In this document: positions 50,286 through 57,737 of the stretch, one piece after another | How positions within the stretch are numbered: position 1 is the stretch's first letter | Layout: each line of letters opens with the position of its first letter | DNA from: UBA4732 sp963823075 | GTDB taxonomy: Bacteria; Planctomycetota; Planctomycetia; Gemmatales; Gemmataceae | Length of the DNA: 64,000 nt | Direction of reading: 5' to 3' | Assembly: GCA_963823075.1 (NCBI GenBank) | Contig: CAWGKE010000013.1 | Coordinates: 62,001-126,000, forward strand | Position numbers and translations under genes: made by a program | Notes under the pieces: generated by a model | Databases searched by the model: none | What the model saw: the letters and a program-made list of their open reading frames with translations, nothing else | What the model was told of the DNA's origin: nothing

Positions 50286-51448
50286 ACCAGCGTCTCCTTC
50301 CGCACCGTCACGCGCTCCAGGGCGCGGCCGTCGAGCGTCACGCCGAGACCCGGCCCCGGCAGCGCCGCCGCCCGACCGCCCCGGCCGAACGTCAGGTCGC
50401 GCGTGCCCAGCGCTTCGCGGACCAGATGGCGATCGTAGGAGCCTTCGAGATAGCGCAGGCCGCCGACGGAGGCGGCGAAATGCCGGCCGGCCGCCGACAG
50501 CACCGCCGTCTCGCCGACCTGGCAGCCGAGCTGGCAGCCGAGGCCGTGCGCCCTGGCGAACTGGGCCAGCCGCAGCGACGGGATGAAGCCGCCGCACTTC
50601 GACAGCCGCAGGTTGAACAGGTCGCAGGCGCCCAGGGACAACGCCCTTTCCGCATCCACCATGCCGCAGAGCGACTCGTCCAGCATCAGCGGCGCATGCA
50701 CCCGCTTCCGCACCTCGGCCATGCCCGCAAGGTCCGCGTGCGGCGACGGCTGCTCTACTGAGGTGATGCCGAACGGCTCCAGCGCCCGGATGCGCTCGGC
50801 GGCCTCGGCGGCCGGCCACGCCTCGTTGGCGTCGATGCGCAGGTCCATGCCGACCCCGACGCGCTTGCGAACCGATCGCAGCCGGGCCGCGTCGTCCTGG
50901 CCGGCGATGCCGACTTTCACCTTGAGCTGGCGGAAGCCGTACAGGCGCATGACCCACGCGGCCAGCCGCAGCTTCCACCCCTTCGACGATGTGATGACTC
51001 CGCTGTACCGAACCGTGGGTTGCGGGATGTAAAGATCGGGCGCCAGGAGGCGCGTCACGTCGGACAGCGCGGCCCCGAAGCGCCGGCCGTAAGCATCGAG
51101 CACTGCCAGCTCGACGGCGCAATGGGCCGCGTTGCCGCCGCAGCGGCGGTCGTCGCCGCGAACGTCGGCCAACCGCAGCCGCTCGGCGAAGGCGACGGCC
51201 TGCGCGAAGTCGGCGCAGCTGGACAGCTGCGCCGCCAGGTCGCTGCGTTTCAGCAGGGCCAGGGCCGAATCGATGGTCTCGCCGGTGACGTAATCGCGCG
51301 GCACGCCCTCACCCCAGCCCTCCGTGCGGTCGTCCAGCACGCAGCGGATGAGCAGATTGTCGGTGTTTGTCCGGGTGTGCGAGGCGTGGCGGATCGGCTT
51401 CCGCAGGCGGATGCGGACGTGAAACGCCGTTATTTCCGCTATTTTCAC
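50282..51448 (-). CDS. Enolase-superfamily enzyme (muconate lactonizing/dipeptide epimerase type)
   Basis: A 388-residue enzyme. KVKVGIAG (near residue 200) is the KxK acid/base motif; metal ligands are in RIDANEAWP, SVEQPSP and MLDESLCG. A third lysine in RLSKCGGFIPS places it in the muconate lactonizing/dipeptide epimerase/succinylbenzoate synthase subgroup. The exact substrate is unknown. GTG 51448 is chosen behind an AGAGGG site; upstream ATGs at 51475 and 51493 are possible. The hydrolase overlaps its stop codon, so the two form an operon. Confidence 0.86.
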   Translation of the reverse strand: MKIAEITAFHVRIRLRKPIRHASHTRTNTDNLLIRCVLDDRTEGWGEGVPRDYVTGETIDSALALLKRSDLAAQLSSCADFAQAVAFAERLRLADVRGDDRRCGGNAAHCAVELAVLDAYGRRFGAALSDVTRLLAPDLYIPQPTVRYSGVITSSKGWKLRLAAWVMRLYGFRQLKVKVGIAGQDDAARLRSVRKRVGVGMDLRIDANEAWPAAEAAERIRALEPFGITSVEQPSPHADLAGMAEVRKRVHAPLMLDESLCGMVDAERALSLGACDLFNLRLSKCGGFIPSLRLAQFARAHGLGCQLGCQVGETAVLSAAGRHFAASVGGLRYLEGSYDRHLVREALGTRDLTFGRGGRAAALPGPGLGVTLDGRALERVTVRKETLV

Positions 51449-51524
51449 GATAACCCTCTCTAGATTCCCGCCCATGCGGCCCGTCCTCGGCACTGTACGA
51501 CCCGCGGGGCCGGCCGGCCACGCA

Positions 51525-51587
51525 CGGCCCCCTCACCCCTTCCCCTCTCGTCCAGGGTGGAGGAGAAGGGAAGGGGTGAGGGGGCCG
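51525..51587. repeat. Palindromic repeat, C/G-rich intergenic
   Basis: Perfect 20-bp inverted arms (51525-51544 and 51568-51587) upstream of the enolase-superfamily gene. One arm is C-rich and the other G-rich, similar in composition to the in-gene repeats at 50148 and 58409. Confidence 0.75.
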
Positions 51588-51616
51588 GAACTCCCCCGCA
51601 GAACCCCGAGTAGTTA

Positions 51617-51639
51617 ATTTTGGAAAACTTTTCCAAAAT
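51617..51639. promoter_or_regulatory. AT-rich perfect palindrome, operator-like
   Basis: A 23-base sequence with perfect 11-bp arms and a single central base: ATTTTGGAAAA, C, TTTTCCAAAAT. It stands out in GC-rich DNA and has the size and symmetry of a dimeric repressor site. It lies between the divergent enolase-superfamily gene and the BON-domain gene. The regulator is unknown. Confidence 0.5.
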
Positions 51640-51964
51640 CTGGTTGATCTCGGGCGCGCGCGGCTTTACGATAACAGGCGTTGATTGGTGCGACTGACGC
51701 GGGCCGCGCCGGAAGTCCCTCCAGACGGGGCTTCACTTCCTGACCTGCTCAGGAATCACCGGGACGCCTCCGGAAACAGGAATGTCCGCCGCGTCCGCAA
51801 GGCCAAGGACTTTGTCCTCTCTCCAACGGTTGCGGCCTCGCCGGTTCGCATCGGACTCGTTCGCAGAACAAAGACGTTCGACTCTCTCTCGGTTGTTTTG
51901 GAGGGGTTGGGATACCCCGGACAATCGCGTTCTTAGAGTGTCCGTGTCTGAGGAACCTTTTCCC
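51640..51964. other. Non-coding stretch before the BON gene
   Basis: About 325 bases without a supportable gene. Open frames exist on both strands but have no ribosome site, domain or sensible composition. No promoter was recognised with confidence. It may be a long 5' leader of the BON-domain gene. Confidence 0.4.
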
Positions 51965-52201
51965 ATGTCCCCCACGACGCTGGAACCCTCACGCGCCTTC
52001 CAGGCCCTGTGCCGGAGTCCGCTTCCCGCGCTGCGCAAGCTGTCGCTGGAAGAGACGGACGGCGTGGTCGTGATCAACGGCCGCGTGTCCAGCTACTACC
52101 TCAAGCAGCTGGCCCAGGAAGCCGTGATGCCGGCCCTTGGCGGCCGGGAGCTGCGCAATCGGGTCGCCGTCGTTCCCGAGCCTGTGCTGCAACAGAGCTG
52201 A
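51965..52201 (+). CDS. BON-domain small protein
   Basis: A 78-residue protein that is essentially one BON domain: AFQALCRSPLPALRKLSLEE, then VVINGRVSSYYLKQLAQEAV, the usual strand-turn-helix with the conserved Gly in INGRV. There is no signal peptide, so it is probably cytoplasmic, unlike OsmY. BON domains bind phospholipids or small ligands. ATG 51965 is the start that begins just before the domain. Confidence 0.7.
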   Translation: MSPTTLEPSRAFQALCRSPLPALRKLSLEETDGVVVINGRVSSYYLKQLAQEAVMPALGGRELRNRVAVVPEPVLQQS

Positions 52202-52359
52202 ACGACGAGACGAAGCGCCGCGGCGAGCGGAGGCGCCCAAGAGCGGACGCCTCCGCCCACCGCGGCCCACGCTGTAACGTTCTCTCTCTCCTTTCGCTTC
52301 CGCCCGCCTCTCCCGGAATGAAGATTCAGTGTGCCTGATGCGTCCGCTTTGCGCGGAGA

Positions 52360-52393
52360 GCAAGCGAGGGTTGGGGCGAAAGCCCTCGCTTGC
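52360..52393. repeat. Palindromic repeat, GCAAGCGAGGG type
   Basis: 11-bp perfect arms (52360-52370 and 52383-52393) with a 12-base loop, between the convergent BON and halogenase-like genes. It could serve as a transcript end for either. Confidence 0.6.
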
Positions 52394-52405
52394 GCTTCGG
52401 GCTGG

Positions 52406-53647
52406 TCAGGACTTCATCTCCGCCCGGATCACGTTCATCGGCTCGACCACCTGATCGACCTCGTCCTTGAACAGGTCGCCGATGAGGAGGTCCGTCAGCA
52501 GTCCTTTGAAGTGCGGGTACTTCTTCACGAACCGGCCGAAGCTGAAGCCGTCGTAGTACTCGCACACCAGCCGTCGCATCCGGTCCATGCCCTTGACGAA
52601 ATCGGCCTCCCACCGGCCCAGCTGCGCCGCCGACGTGTCGCCCTTCCGCAGCCCCTCCACCACGGCGTCGGCCGCGACCGACCCCGACCGCAGCGCCAGC
52701 AGCACGCCGGATGAATAGAGCGGATCGAGGAAGCCGAAGGCGTCGCCGACCAGCACCCAGCCGTCGCCGGCCGCCCGCTTGGAGCGATAGGTGTACTCCT
52801 TGGCGGCCCGGAAGACGTCGGCCCGTTTCGCGCCCTTGATCCGGTCCTTGACGCCGGGACAGCGCTCCACTTCCTCGAAGTAGATCGCCTCATGGTCCTT
52901 GTCGCCGCGGTTCTTGAACAGATAGTCGTAATCGGCGACGACGCCGACGCTGACGACGCCGTTGTGCTGGGGGATGTACCAGAACCAGCCCTTCTTGTCC
53001 TTCGTCTGGCAGACCAAAGTGGCGCCCTCGTCCTGGCCCTGACCGCGCCAGGCGCCTTCCCAGTAGGTCCACAGGGCCGCCTTCCTCAGCACCGGGTCCC
53101 ACTCGCGCAGCCCCAGCCGGCTCATGATGATCGAACTCTGGCCGCTGGCGTCCACCACCACGTCGGCCCGCACCTCGCGCTCCGTCCCGTTCTCCTCCTG
53201 GATGCGCACGCCGACGGCCCGGTCGCCCTCGAACAGCACCTCCAGCACGCGGACGCCTTCCTGAACCTTCACGCCATGTTCACGGGCGTTGTTGAGCATC
53301 AGCTGGTCGAACTCACTGCGGATCACTTGCCAGGTCTGCGAACTCTCATGCGGCTTGTGTTCGACGAAATAGAACGGTTCGGACAGCCGGCCGTGCTGGC
53401 TGATGAACTGGACGCTGTACTTCTTGACGAACGGACTTTTCCGCATCTTGTCGAGCATGTCGAGGCGCTGCAGCACCCAGTAGGTCTCGGGGATGAGCGA
53501 TTCGCCGATGTGGAAGCGCGGGAAGCGTTCGCGCTCGAACAGCTCGACGCGGAAGCCCTGCTGGGCGATGAGAGTGGATACGGTCGAGCCGGCGGGTCCG
53601 CCGCCGATGACGACGACGTGCGGCCGGTTCGCGGTGTTCTGCGACAT
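52406..53647 (-). CDS. FAD-dependent halogenase-like oxidoreductase
   Basis: A 413-residue flavoprotein. GGGPAGSTVSTLIAQQG (near residue 15) binds FAD; FPRFHIGESLIPETYW follows. GWFWYIP (near 225) matches the WxWxIP motif of flavin-dependent halogenases, and VLVGDAFGFLDPLYSSGVLL completes the FAD site. It could be a halogenase or a related geranylgeranyl-reductase-like enzyme; the motif alone does not prove halogenation. A MarR gene lies 27 bases upstream on the same strand and may control it. Confidence 0.85.
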   Translation of the reverse strand: MSQNTANRPHVVVIGGGPAGSTVSTLIAQQGFRVELFERERFPRFHIGESLIPETYWVLQRLDMLDKMRKSPFVKKYSVQFISQHGRLSEPFYFVEHKPHESSQTWQVIRSEFDQLMLNNAREHGVKVQEGVRVLEVLFEGDRAVGVRIQEENGTEREVRADVVVDASGQSSIIMSRLGLREWDPVLRKAALWTYWEGAWRGQGQDEGATLVCQTKDKKGWFWYIPQHNGVVSVGVVADYDYLFKNRGDKDHEAIYFEEVERCPGVKDRIKGAKRADVFRAAKEYTYRSKRAAGDGWVLVGDAFGFLDPLYSSGVLLALRSGSVAADAVVEGLRKGDTSAAQLGRWEADFVKGMDRMRRLVCEYYDGFSFGRFVKKYPHFKGLLTDLLIGDLFKDEVDQVVEPMNVIRAEMKS

Positions 53648-53674
53648 GAAGGATTCTCCTATGCGAGAATGGGG

Positions 53675-54175
53675 TCAAAGCCAATCGCTGTTGGGGGGTT
53701 CATGCGGCCGCCGCGCCTTGCGGAGCAGGTCGTTCAGGGTGCGCAGGTCGCCGCGATCCAGGTGGCCGAGCATCCGGGCGTTGCCGGCGCGGACCTCGTC
53801 GTCGAGGCCGGCCAGCAGCCCGAGGCCGGCCGCGCTCAGGCCGACCTCGACGACGCGGCGGTTGCCGGGCGGCCGGACGCGCTCCACCAGGCCGCGCTCC
53901 TCCAGGCGGTCGAGCATCCGCGTGATGTCCGGCGCTCGCGACACCAGCCGGGCGGCCAGGGCCAGCGTCGGCAGCCGGCAGGGGTGGACGCCGCGGAGCA
54001 GCCGCAGGGCGTTGTATTGCTGCGCCGTCAGGTCGTGCCGGCCGAACAGCTCATCCTCGACGGCCCGCAGACGGTCGTAGGTCCGCCACAGATTGAGATA
54101 CGCCTCCTGCTCCGGCGAGTCGAAGCGCCGCGCCCGGGCCGTCCGTCGTTCCGTTGGCGTGTCCATGTTGCTCAT
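53675..54175 (-). CDS. MarR-family transcriptional regulator
   Basis: A 166-residue winged-helix repressor. LTAQQYNALRLLRGVHP, APDITRMLDRLEERGLVERV (recognition helix and wing) and RRVVEVGLSAAGLGLL match MarR. The halogenase-like gene follows on the same strand. An inverted repeat at 54183-54205 just before its start is a good candidate autoregulatory operator. Its ligand may be an aromatic compound, as is usual for MarR proteins (inference). Confidence 0.9.
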   Translation of the reverse strand: MSNMDTPTERRTARARRFDSPEQEAYLNLWRTYDRLRAVEDELFGRHDLTAQQYNALRLLRGVHPCRLPTLALAARLVSRAPDITRMLDRLEERGLVERVRPPGNRRVVEVGLSAAGLGLLAGLDDEVRAGNARMLGHLDRGDLRTLNDLLRKARRPHEPPNSDWL

Positions 54176-54182
54176 GATAATC

Positions 54183-54205
54183 GTCTGGACGATGGTTGTC
54201 CAAAC
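54183..54205 (-). promoter_or_regulatory. Candidate MarR operator
   Basis: An inverted repeat, GTCTGGAC and GTCCAAAC, with one mismatch and a 7-base spacer, 8 bases upstream of the MarR start. Size and position fit a MarR dimer site. Confidence 0.5.
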
Positions 54206-54378
54206 AATATTCAGGGGCGTGGTAGGGCGCTTCCCTCAACGTTGTTCGGGATTTCATTTGATTCCCGAGGGCCGGCCGGTTGTAATAGGTCCCGGTGCGT
54301 TCGCCCCGGCGAACCGGATGAAGGCGTGGAGCGATCTTTTTTATCCTCCATGCCGTGATGCGCCCTGGAGCCTTCGCG

Positions 54379-55035
54379 ATGGCTGCCGCCCAGCCCGACG
54401 CCCGCCGGCTGCCGGTTTACCTCCTCCTGGATTGCTCCGGGTCGATGGCCGGCGAACCCATCGCCGCCACGGAAATGGGCCTCAAGGCCCTGCTAAGCGA
54501 CCTCCGCAACGATCCCCAGGCCCTCGAAACCGTCTGGCTCAGCGTCATCACCTTCGCCAGCGAGGCGGATCAGGTCGTCGAACTCACGCCGGTCGAAGCC
54601 TTCCACCCCCCCGAACTCTCCGCCGGCGGCGTCACCGCCCTCGGCCAGGCCGTCGAGCTGCTGGCCGACCGCATCGGCCGCGAGGTGCGGATCAGTGGGC
54701 CGGACCGCAAGGGGGACTGGAAGCCCCTCGTCTTCGTTCTGACCGACGGCGAACCGACCGACGACTGGCAGGCGGCCGTCGAGAACTTCCGGCTGCGCGG
54801 CCAGGCCACCGTCGTGGCGTGCGGGGCGGGGTCGGCGATCAACGAGGAGACGCTGCGCCGGCTCGGCGACACGGTCGTCCGCCTCAAGGACGCCCGGCCC
54901 GGAACGCTCGGCGCGTTCATGCGCTGGGTGTCGAGTTCCGTGACGACGGCCAGCCAGGTACTCGGGGCCAGCGGCGCATCCGGGCCGCGCCTGCCGGAAC
55001 CGCCGGAGGGCGGCGAGATCCGAATCGTGACGTGA
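54379..55035 (+). CDS. TerY-type von Willebrand factor A protein
   Basis: A 218-residue single vWA domain. LPVYLLLDCSGSMAGEPI holds the DxSxS MIDAS motif near residue 20; VSVITFASEADQVV-like strands, a conserved Thr in GVTALGQAV, and FVLTDGEPTDDW complete the metal site. No signal peptide. With the next two genes it forms the vWA-phosphatase-kinase set known as the TerY-P triad. ATG 54379 has GGAG 8 bases upstream; in-frame starts at 54355 and 54358 are possible. Confidence 0.85.
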   Translation: MAAAQPDARRLPVYLLLDCSGSMAGEPIAATEMGLKALLSDLRNDPQALETVWLSVITFASEADQVVELTPVEAFHPPELSAGGVTALGQAVELLADRIGREVRISGPDRKGDWKPLVFVLTDGEPTDDWQAAVENFRLRGQATVVACGAGSAINEETLRRLGDTVVRLKDARPGTLGAFMRWVSSSVTTASQVLGASGASGPRLPEPPEGGEIRIVT

Positions 55036-55105
55036 TCGCGTCACGGCGGCGACGGGAATCCGTATCTCCAATCGAGGGGCGCCTCGCGGCGCATGCACTC
55101 AGCCC

Positions 55106-56227
55106 ATGGACGAGAACGCATCGGAGCGGCCTCCGTGGTGGAAGCGCTGGTTCGGCTGGCTGCTCCGCCCGGACGCCGACGCGCCGCCGAACGCGCTGGG
55201 CGCCCGGCGGTCCACCCGGCCGCCGCTGCCGCTGGCGGACGCCTATGCGCGGCCCGGCCGCTCCCGGTCGCCGGGACCGCCGCCGGCGCAGGCCGAGTGG
55301 ACGGTGCGCGAGCCGGCAGACCGCTCCGACCCGGTTCCGCATGAAGAATGCCTGTTCGCCCATCGGGACGGGCCGTGGCGCCTGCTGGCGGCCAGCGTGC
55401 GCGGCAAGTACCACGCCCACGCCGCGCTGTGGCGCGACGACGCCTTCGCCTGGGGGTCGGTCGGCCCGTGGACGGTGCTGGCCGTCGCCGACGGGGCCGG
55501 TTCGGCGCCGCTGTCGCGGGTCGCCGCCGCCGTCGCCTGTGCGGAAGGAGTGCGGGCCTTGCGCGAGAAGACGGCGGACCTGCCGCCCGATCCCGAGGCG
55601 ACGGAAAGCCTGCGAGCGGCGCTGACCGTCGCCGTGATCCGCGCCCGCGAGGCCGTTCGGTCCACGGCCGAAAAGCGCGGCCGGCCCGAGCGCGAGTTTC
55701 ACACGACCTGCCTGCTGGTCGTCCACGCTTCCGGCCCCGCGGGCGACGTGGTCGGCGCCGTTCAGGTCGGGGATGGGGCCGTCGGCCTCTACCATGAGGA
55801 CGGGTCGTGCTTGATCCTGGGAGAGGCCGACCACGGCGCCTACGCCAGCGAGACGCGCTTCCTCACCACGCCTCGCATCGAAGAGAGGCTGGAGGGCCGA
55901 GCCGTCGTCGCCGTGCGGCCCGGACTGCGGGCCGTCGCGCTGATGACCGACGGCGTCGCCGACGACTTCTTCCCGGAGAAGACGCGGTTGGCCGAGCTGT
56001 TCGGGGCCGACGCTGTGGAGGGACTGACGGGGCCGCAGGGTGGGCCGCTGCCCGGCGTCCTGCGCGGCCCGGCCCGCGACCCGCGTGAGGGGCAGGCCCT
56101 GGCCGAGTGGCTGCGGTATGAAAAGCGCGGATCGTCGGACGACCGGACCCTGGTTTTGCTGTACCGGGCGGAACCGAGTGGCGAGTGGCGAGTGGCGAGT
56201 GAAAACAGATCTGGGAAGATGGAATGA
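55106..56227 (+). CDS. PP2C-type protein phosphatase of the TerY-P triad
   Basis: A 373-residue protein. A basic/aromatic N-terminus (WWKRWFGWLLRP) and a Pro-rich linker lead to a PP2C-like phosphatase domain (about residues 85-360): TVLAVADGAGSAPLSR binds metal, followed by VGAVQVGDGAVGLYH, VALMTDGVADDFF and SSDDRTLVLLY. It probably reverses phosphorylation by the kinase encoded next. The last dozen residues (GEWRVASEN) come from an embedded GAGTGGC tandem repeat at the gene end. Confidence 0.85.
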   Translation: MDENASERPPWWKRWFGWLLRPDADAPPNALGARRSTRPPLPLADAYARPGRSRSPGPPPAQAEWTVREPADRSDPVPHEECLFAHRDGPWRLLAASVRGKYHAHAALWRDDAFAWGSVGPWTVLAVADGAGSAPLSRVAAAVACAEGVRALREKTADLPPDPEATESLRAALTVAVIRAREAVRSTAEKRGRPEREFHTTCLLVVHASGPAGDVVGAVQVGDGAVGLYHEDGSCLILGEADHGAYASETRFLTTPRIEERLEGRAVVAVRPGLRAVALMTDGVADDFFPEKTRLAELFGADAVEGLTGPQGGPLPGVLRGPARDPREGQALAEWLRYEKRGSSDDRTLVLLYRAEPSGEWRVASENRSGKME

Positions 56228-56272
56228 ACCTTCGCTTGGCATTTTCTCGCCACTCGCCACTCGCCACTCGCC
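56176..56272. repeat. Tandem GAGTGGC inverted repeat at gene junction
   Basis: Tandem GAGTGGC units at 56176-56205 face complementary units at about 56242-56272. The element spans the end of the phosphatase gene and the gap before the kinase, and it supplies the final codons of the phosphatase. Confidence 0.75.
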
Positions 56273-56297
56273 ATTCGCGGGCGGAGGGAGGCGCGGC

Positions 56298-57719
56298 GTG
56301 AACCCGCTGACCGCGACGCTCCTGGACGGCCGCCGGGTTCCTTACCGCCCGGAACAGATCGGCGAAGGCGGAATGAAGCGCGTCTTCTTCACGGCCGACC
56401 GCCAATCGGTCGTCTGTTTCTTCAAGGACCTGCGCCTCAAGACCGATCCCAACCGGATGGAACGGCTGAAGGCCATCCTCGGTCGCTTCAACCCCACGAC
56501 GGACCCGCAAACGGGCAAATACTTCGCGGAGCTGTTCTGCTGGCCTACTGGCGTCGTCACCGACCCGCAGTTCGGCGTCCTGGCCCCGACCTATCCGAAG
56601 AACTTCTTCTTCAAGACGGGGCCGTGGCAGGGCAAGGAGAAGGAAGGCAAGTGGTTCTCCAGCCCCAAGCTGCGCAAGATGCTGCCGCCGGAGGAGCGCG
56701 GCGTCTGGTCGGACTACCTGCGGATGTGCGTGCCGATGGCCCGCGCCGTGCGGAAGCTGCACCTGACCGGCCTGGCCCACTCGGACCTGTCCAGCCGCAA
56801 CGTCCTGGTCGATCCGCCGGGCGGCCGCTGCGCGGTCATCGACATCGACTCGCTGGTCGTCCCCGGCGTCTTCCCGCCCGACGTGCTGGGTACGCCCGGC
56901 TACATCGCCCCGGAAGTGCTGGCGACGCAAAGTTTGCCGGCCGACGATCGCAACCGCCGGCTGCCGTCGAACCTGACCGATCTTCATGCCCTGGCCGTGC
57001 TGATCTGCGAGTACCTGCTGCGGCGGCACCCGCTGCGCGGGCCGAAGGTCAACGGCCAAACCGCCGAGGAGGACGAGCTGCTGTCGATGGGCTTGAAGTC
57101 GCTGTGGATCGAGAACCCGCGCGACGAGTCCAATCACGTGGACGTGGCGGTGCCGTATCGCCGGCTGGGACCGTATTTGCCGGGCCTGTTCGAGCGCGCC
57201 TTCATCGAGGGGCTGCACCAGCCGTCGGCCCGGCCGGGGGCGGACGATTGGGAGTCGGCCCTGGCGCGCTCGTCCGACCTGCTCATCCCATGCGGCAATC
57301 CCGCCTGCGACGAGAAGGCGTTTCTGTATTGTCGGAATGAGGCCCCGATCTGTCCCTGGTGCCACTGGGAATTGAAAAGTCCGCTGCCGGCGCTCGAATT
57401 ACATTACGCCCCTCCCGGCCGCAAGGGGCAGTACCGGCCGGAGGGGCATTGCGTGGTCGGCCATCACAACAAGCCGCTCTACCGCTGGCACACGCACCGC
57501 AACGTCCGTTTCGCCGAGGGCGTCGAGTCGGACGTGCAGGCCGTCATCCTGTTCCAGGAGGGCCAGTGGGTCCTGGCCAACTGCAACCTCCAGGGCATGG
57601 TGTCGCCGGCGGGGAACCCGGTGCCCAAGGGGCGCGGTTGTCCCTTGCGCGACGGCGACGAGGTGCTGCTGTCCGGCGACGACCACGGCCGGCTGGCGGT
57701 GGTGCGGATGATTCCCTGA
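56298..57719 (+). CDS. Protein kinase with zinc ribbon, TerY-P triad
   Basis: A 473-residue protein. The kinase domain (about residues 1-310) has IGEGGMKRVFF, the lysine in CFFKDL, HSDLSSRNVLVD in place of HRDxxxxN, and VIDIDSL in place of DFG, so catalytic residues are present in modified form. GTPGYIAPEV follows. A zinc ribbon (CGNPACDEKA to CPWC, about 332-356) and a beta-rich C-terminal domain of 110 residues end the protein. This kinase-plus-ribbon layout is that of TerY-P triads. GTG 56298 has GGAGG upstream. Confidence 0.83.
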   Translation: MNPLTATLLDGRRVPYRPEQIGEGGMKRVFFTADRQSVVCFFKDLRLKTDPNRMERLKAILGRFNPTTDPQTGKYFAELFCWPTGVVTDPQFGVLAPTYPKNFFFKTGPWQGKEKEGKWFSSPKLRKMLPPEERGVWSDYLRMCVPMARAVRKLHLTGLAHSDLSSRNVLVDPPGGRCAVIDIDSLVVPGVFPPDVLGTPGYIAPEVLATQSLPADDRNRRLPSNLTDLHALAVLICEYLLRRHPLRGPKVNGQTAEEDELLSMGLKSLWIENPRDESNHVDVAVPYRRLGPYLPGLFERAFIEGLHQPSARPGADDWESALARSSDLLIPCGNPACDEKAFLYCRNEAPICPWCHWELKSPLPALELHYAPPGRKGQYRPEGHCVVGHHNKPLYRWHTHRNVRFAEGVESDVQAVILFQEGQWVLANCNLQGMVSPAGNPVPKGRGCPLRDGDEVLLSGDDHGRLAVVRMIP

Positions 57720-57737
57720 TCCTTGGAGCGGAGCGCC

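Noticed and set aside
51685..51936. 83-codon + strand frame before the BON gene
   Set aside because: No ribosome site, no domain, and an overlapping minus-strand frame of equal length; left as non-coding.
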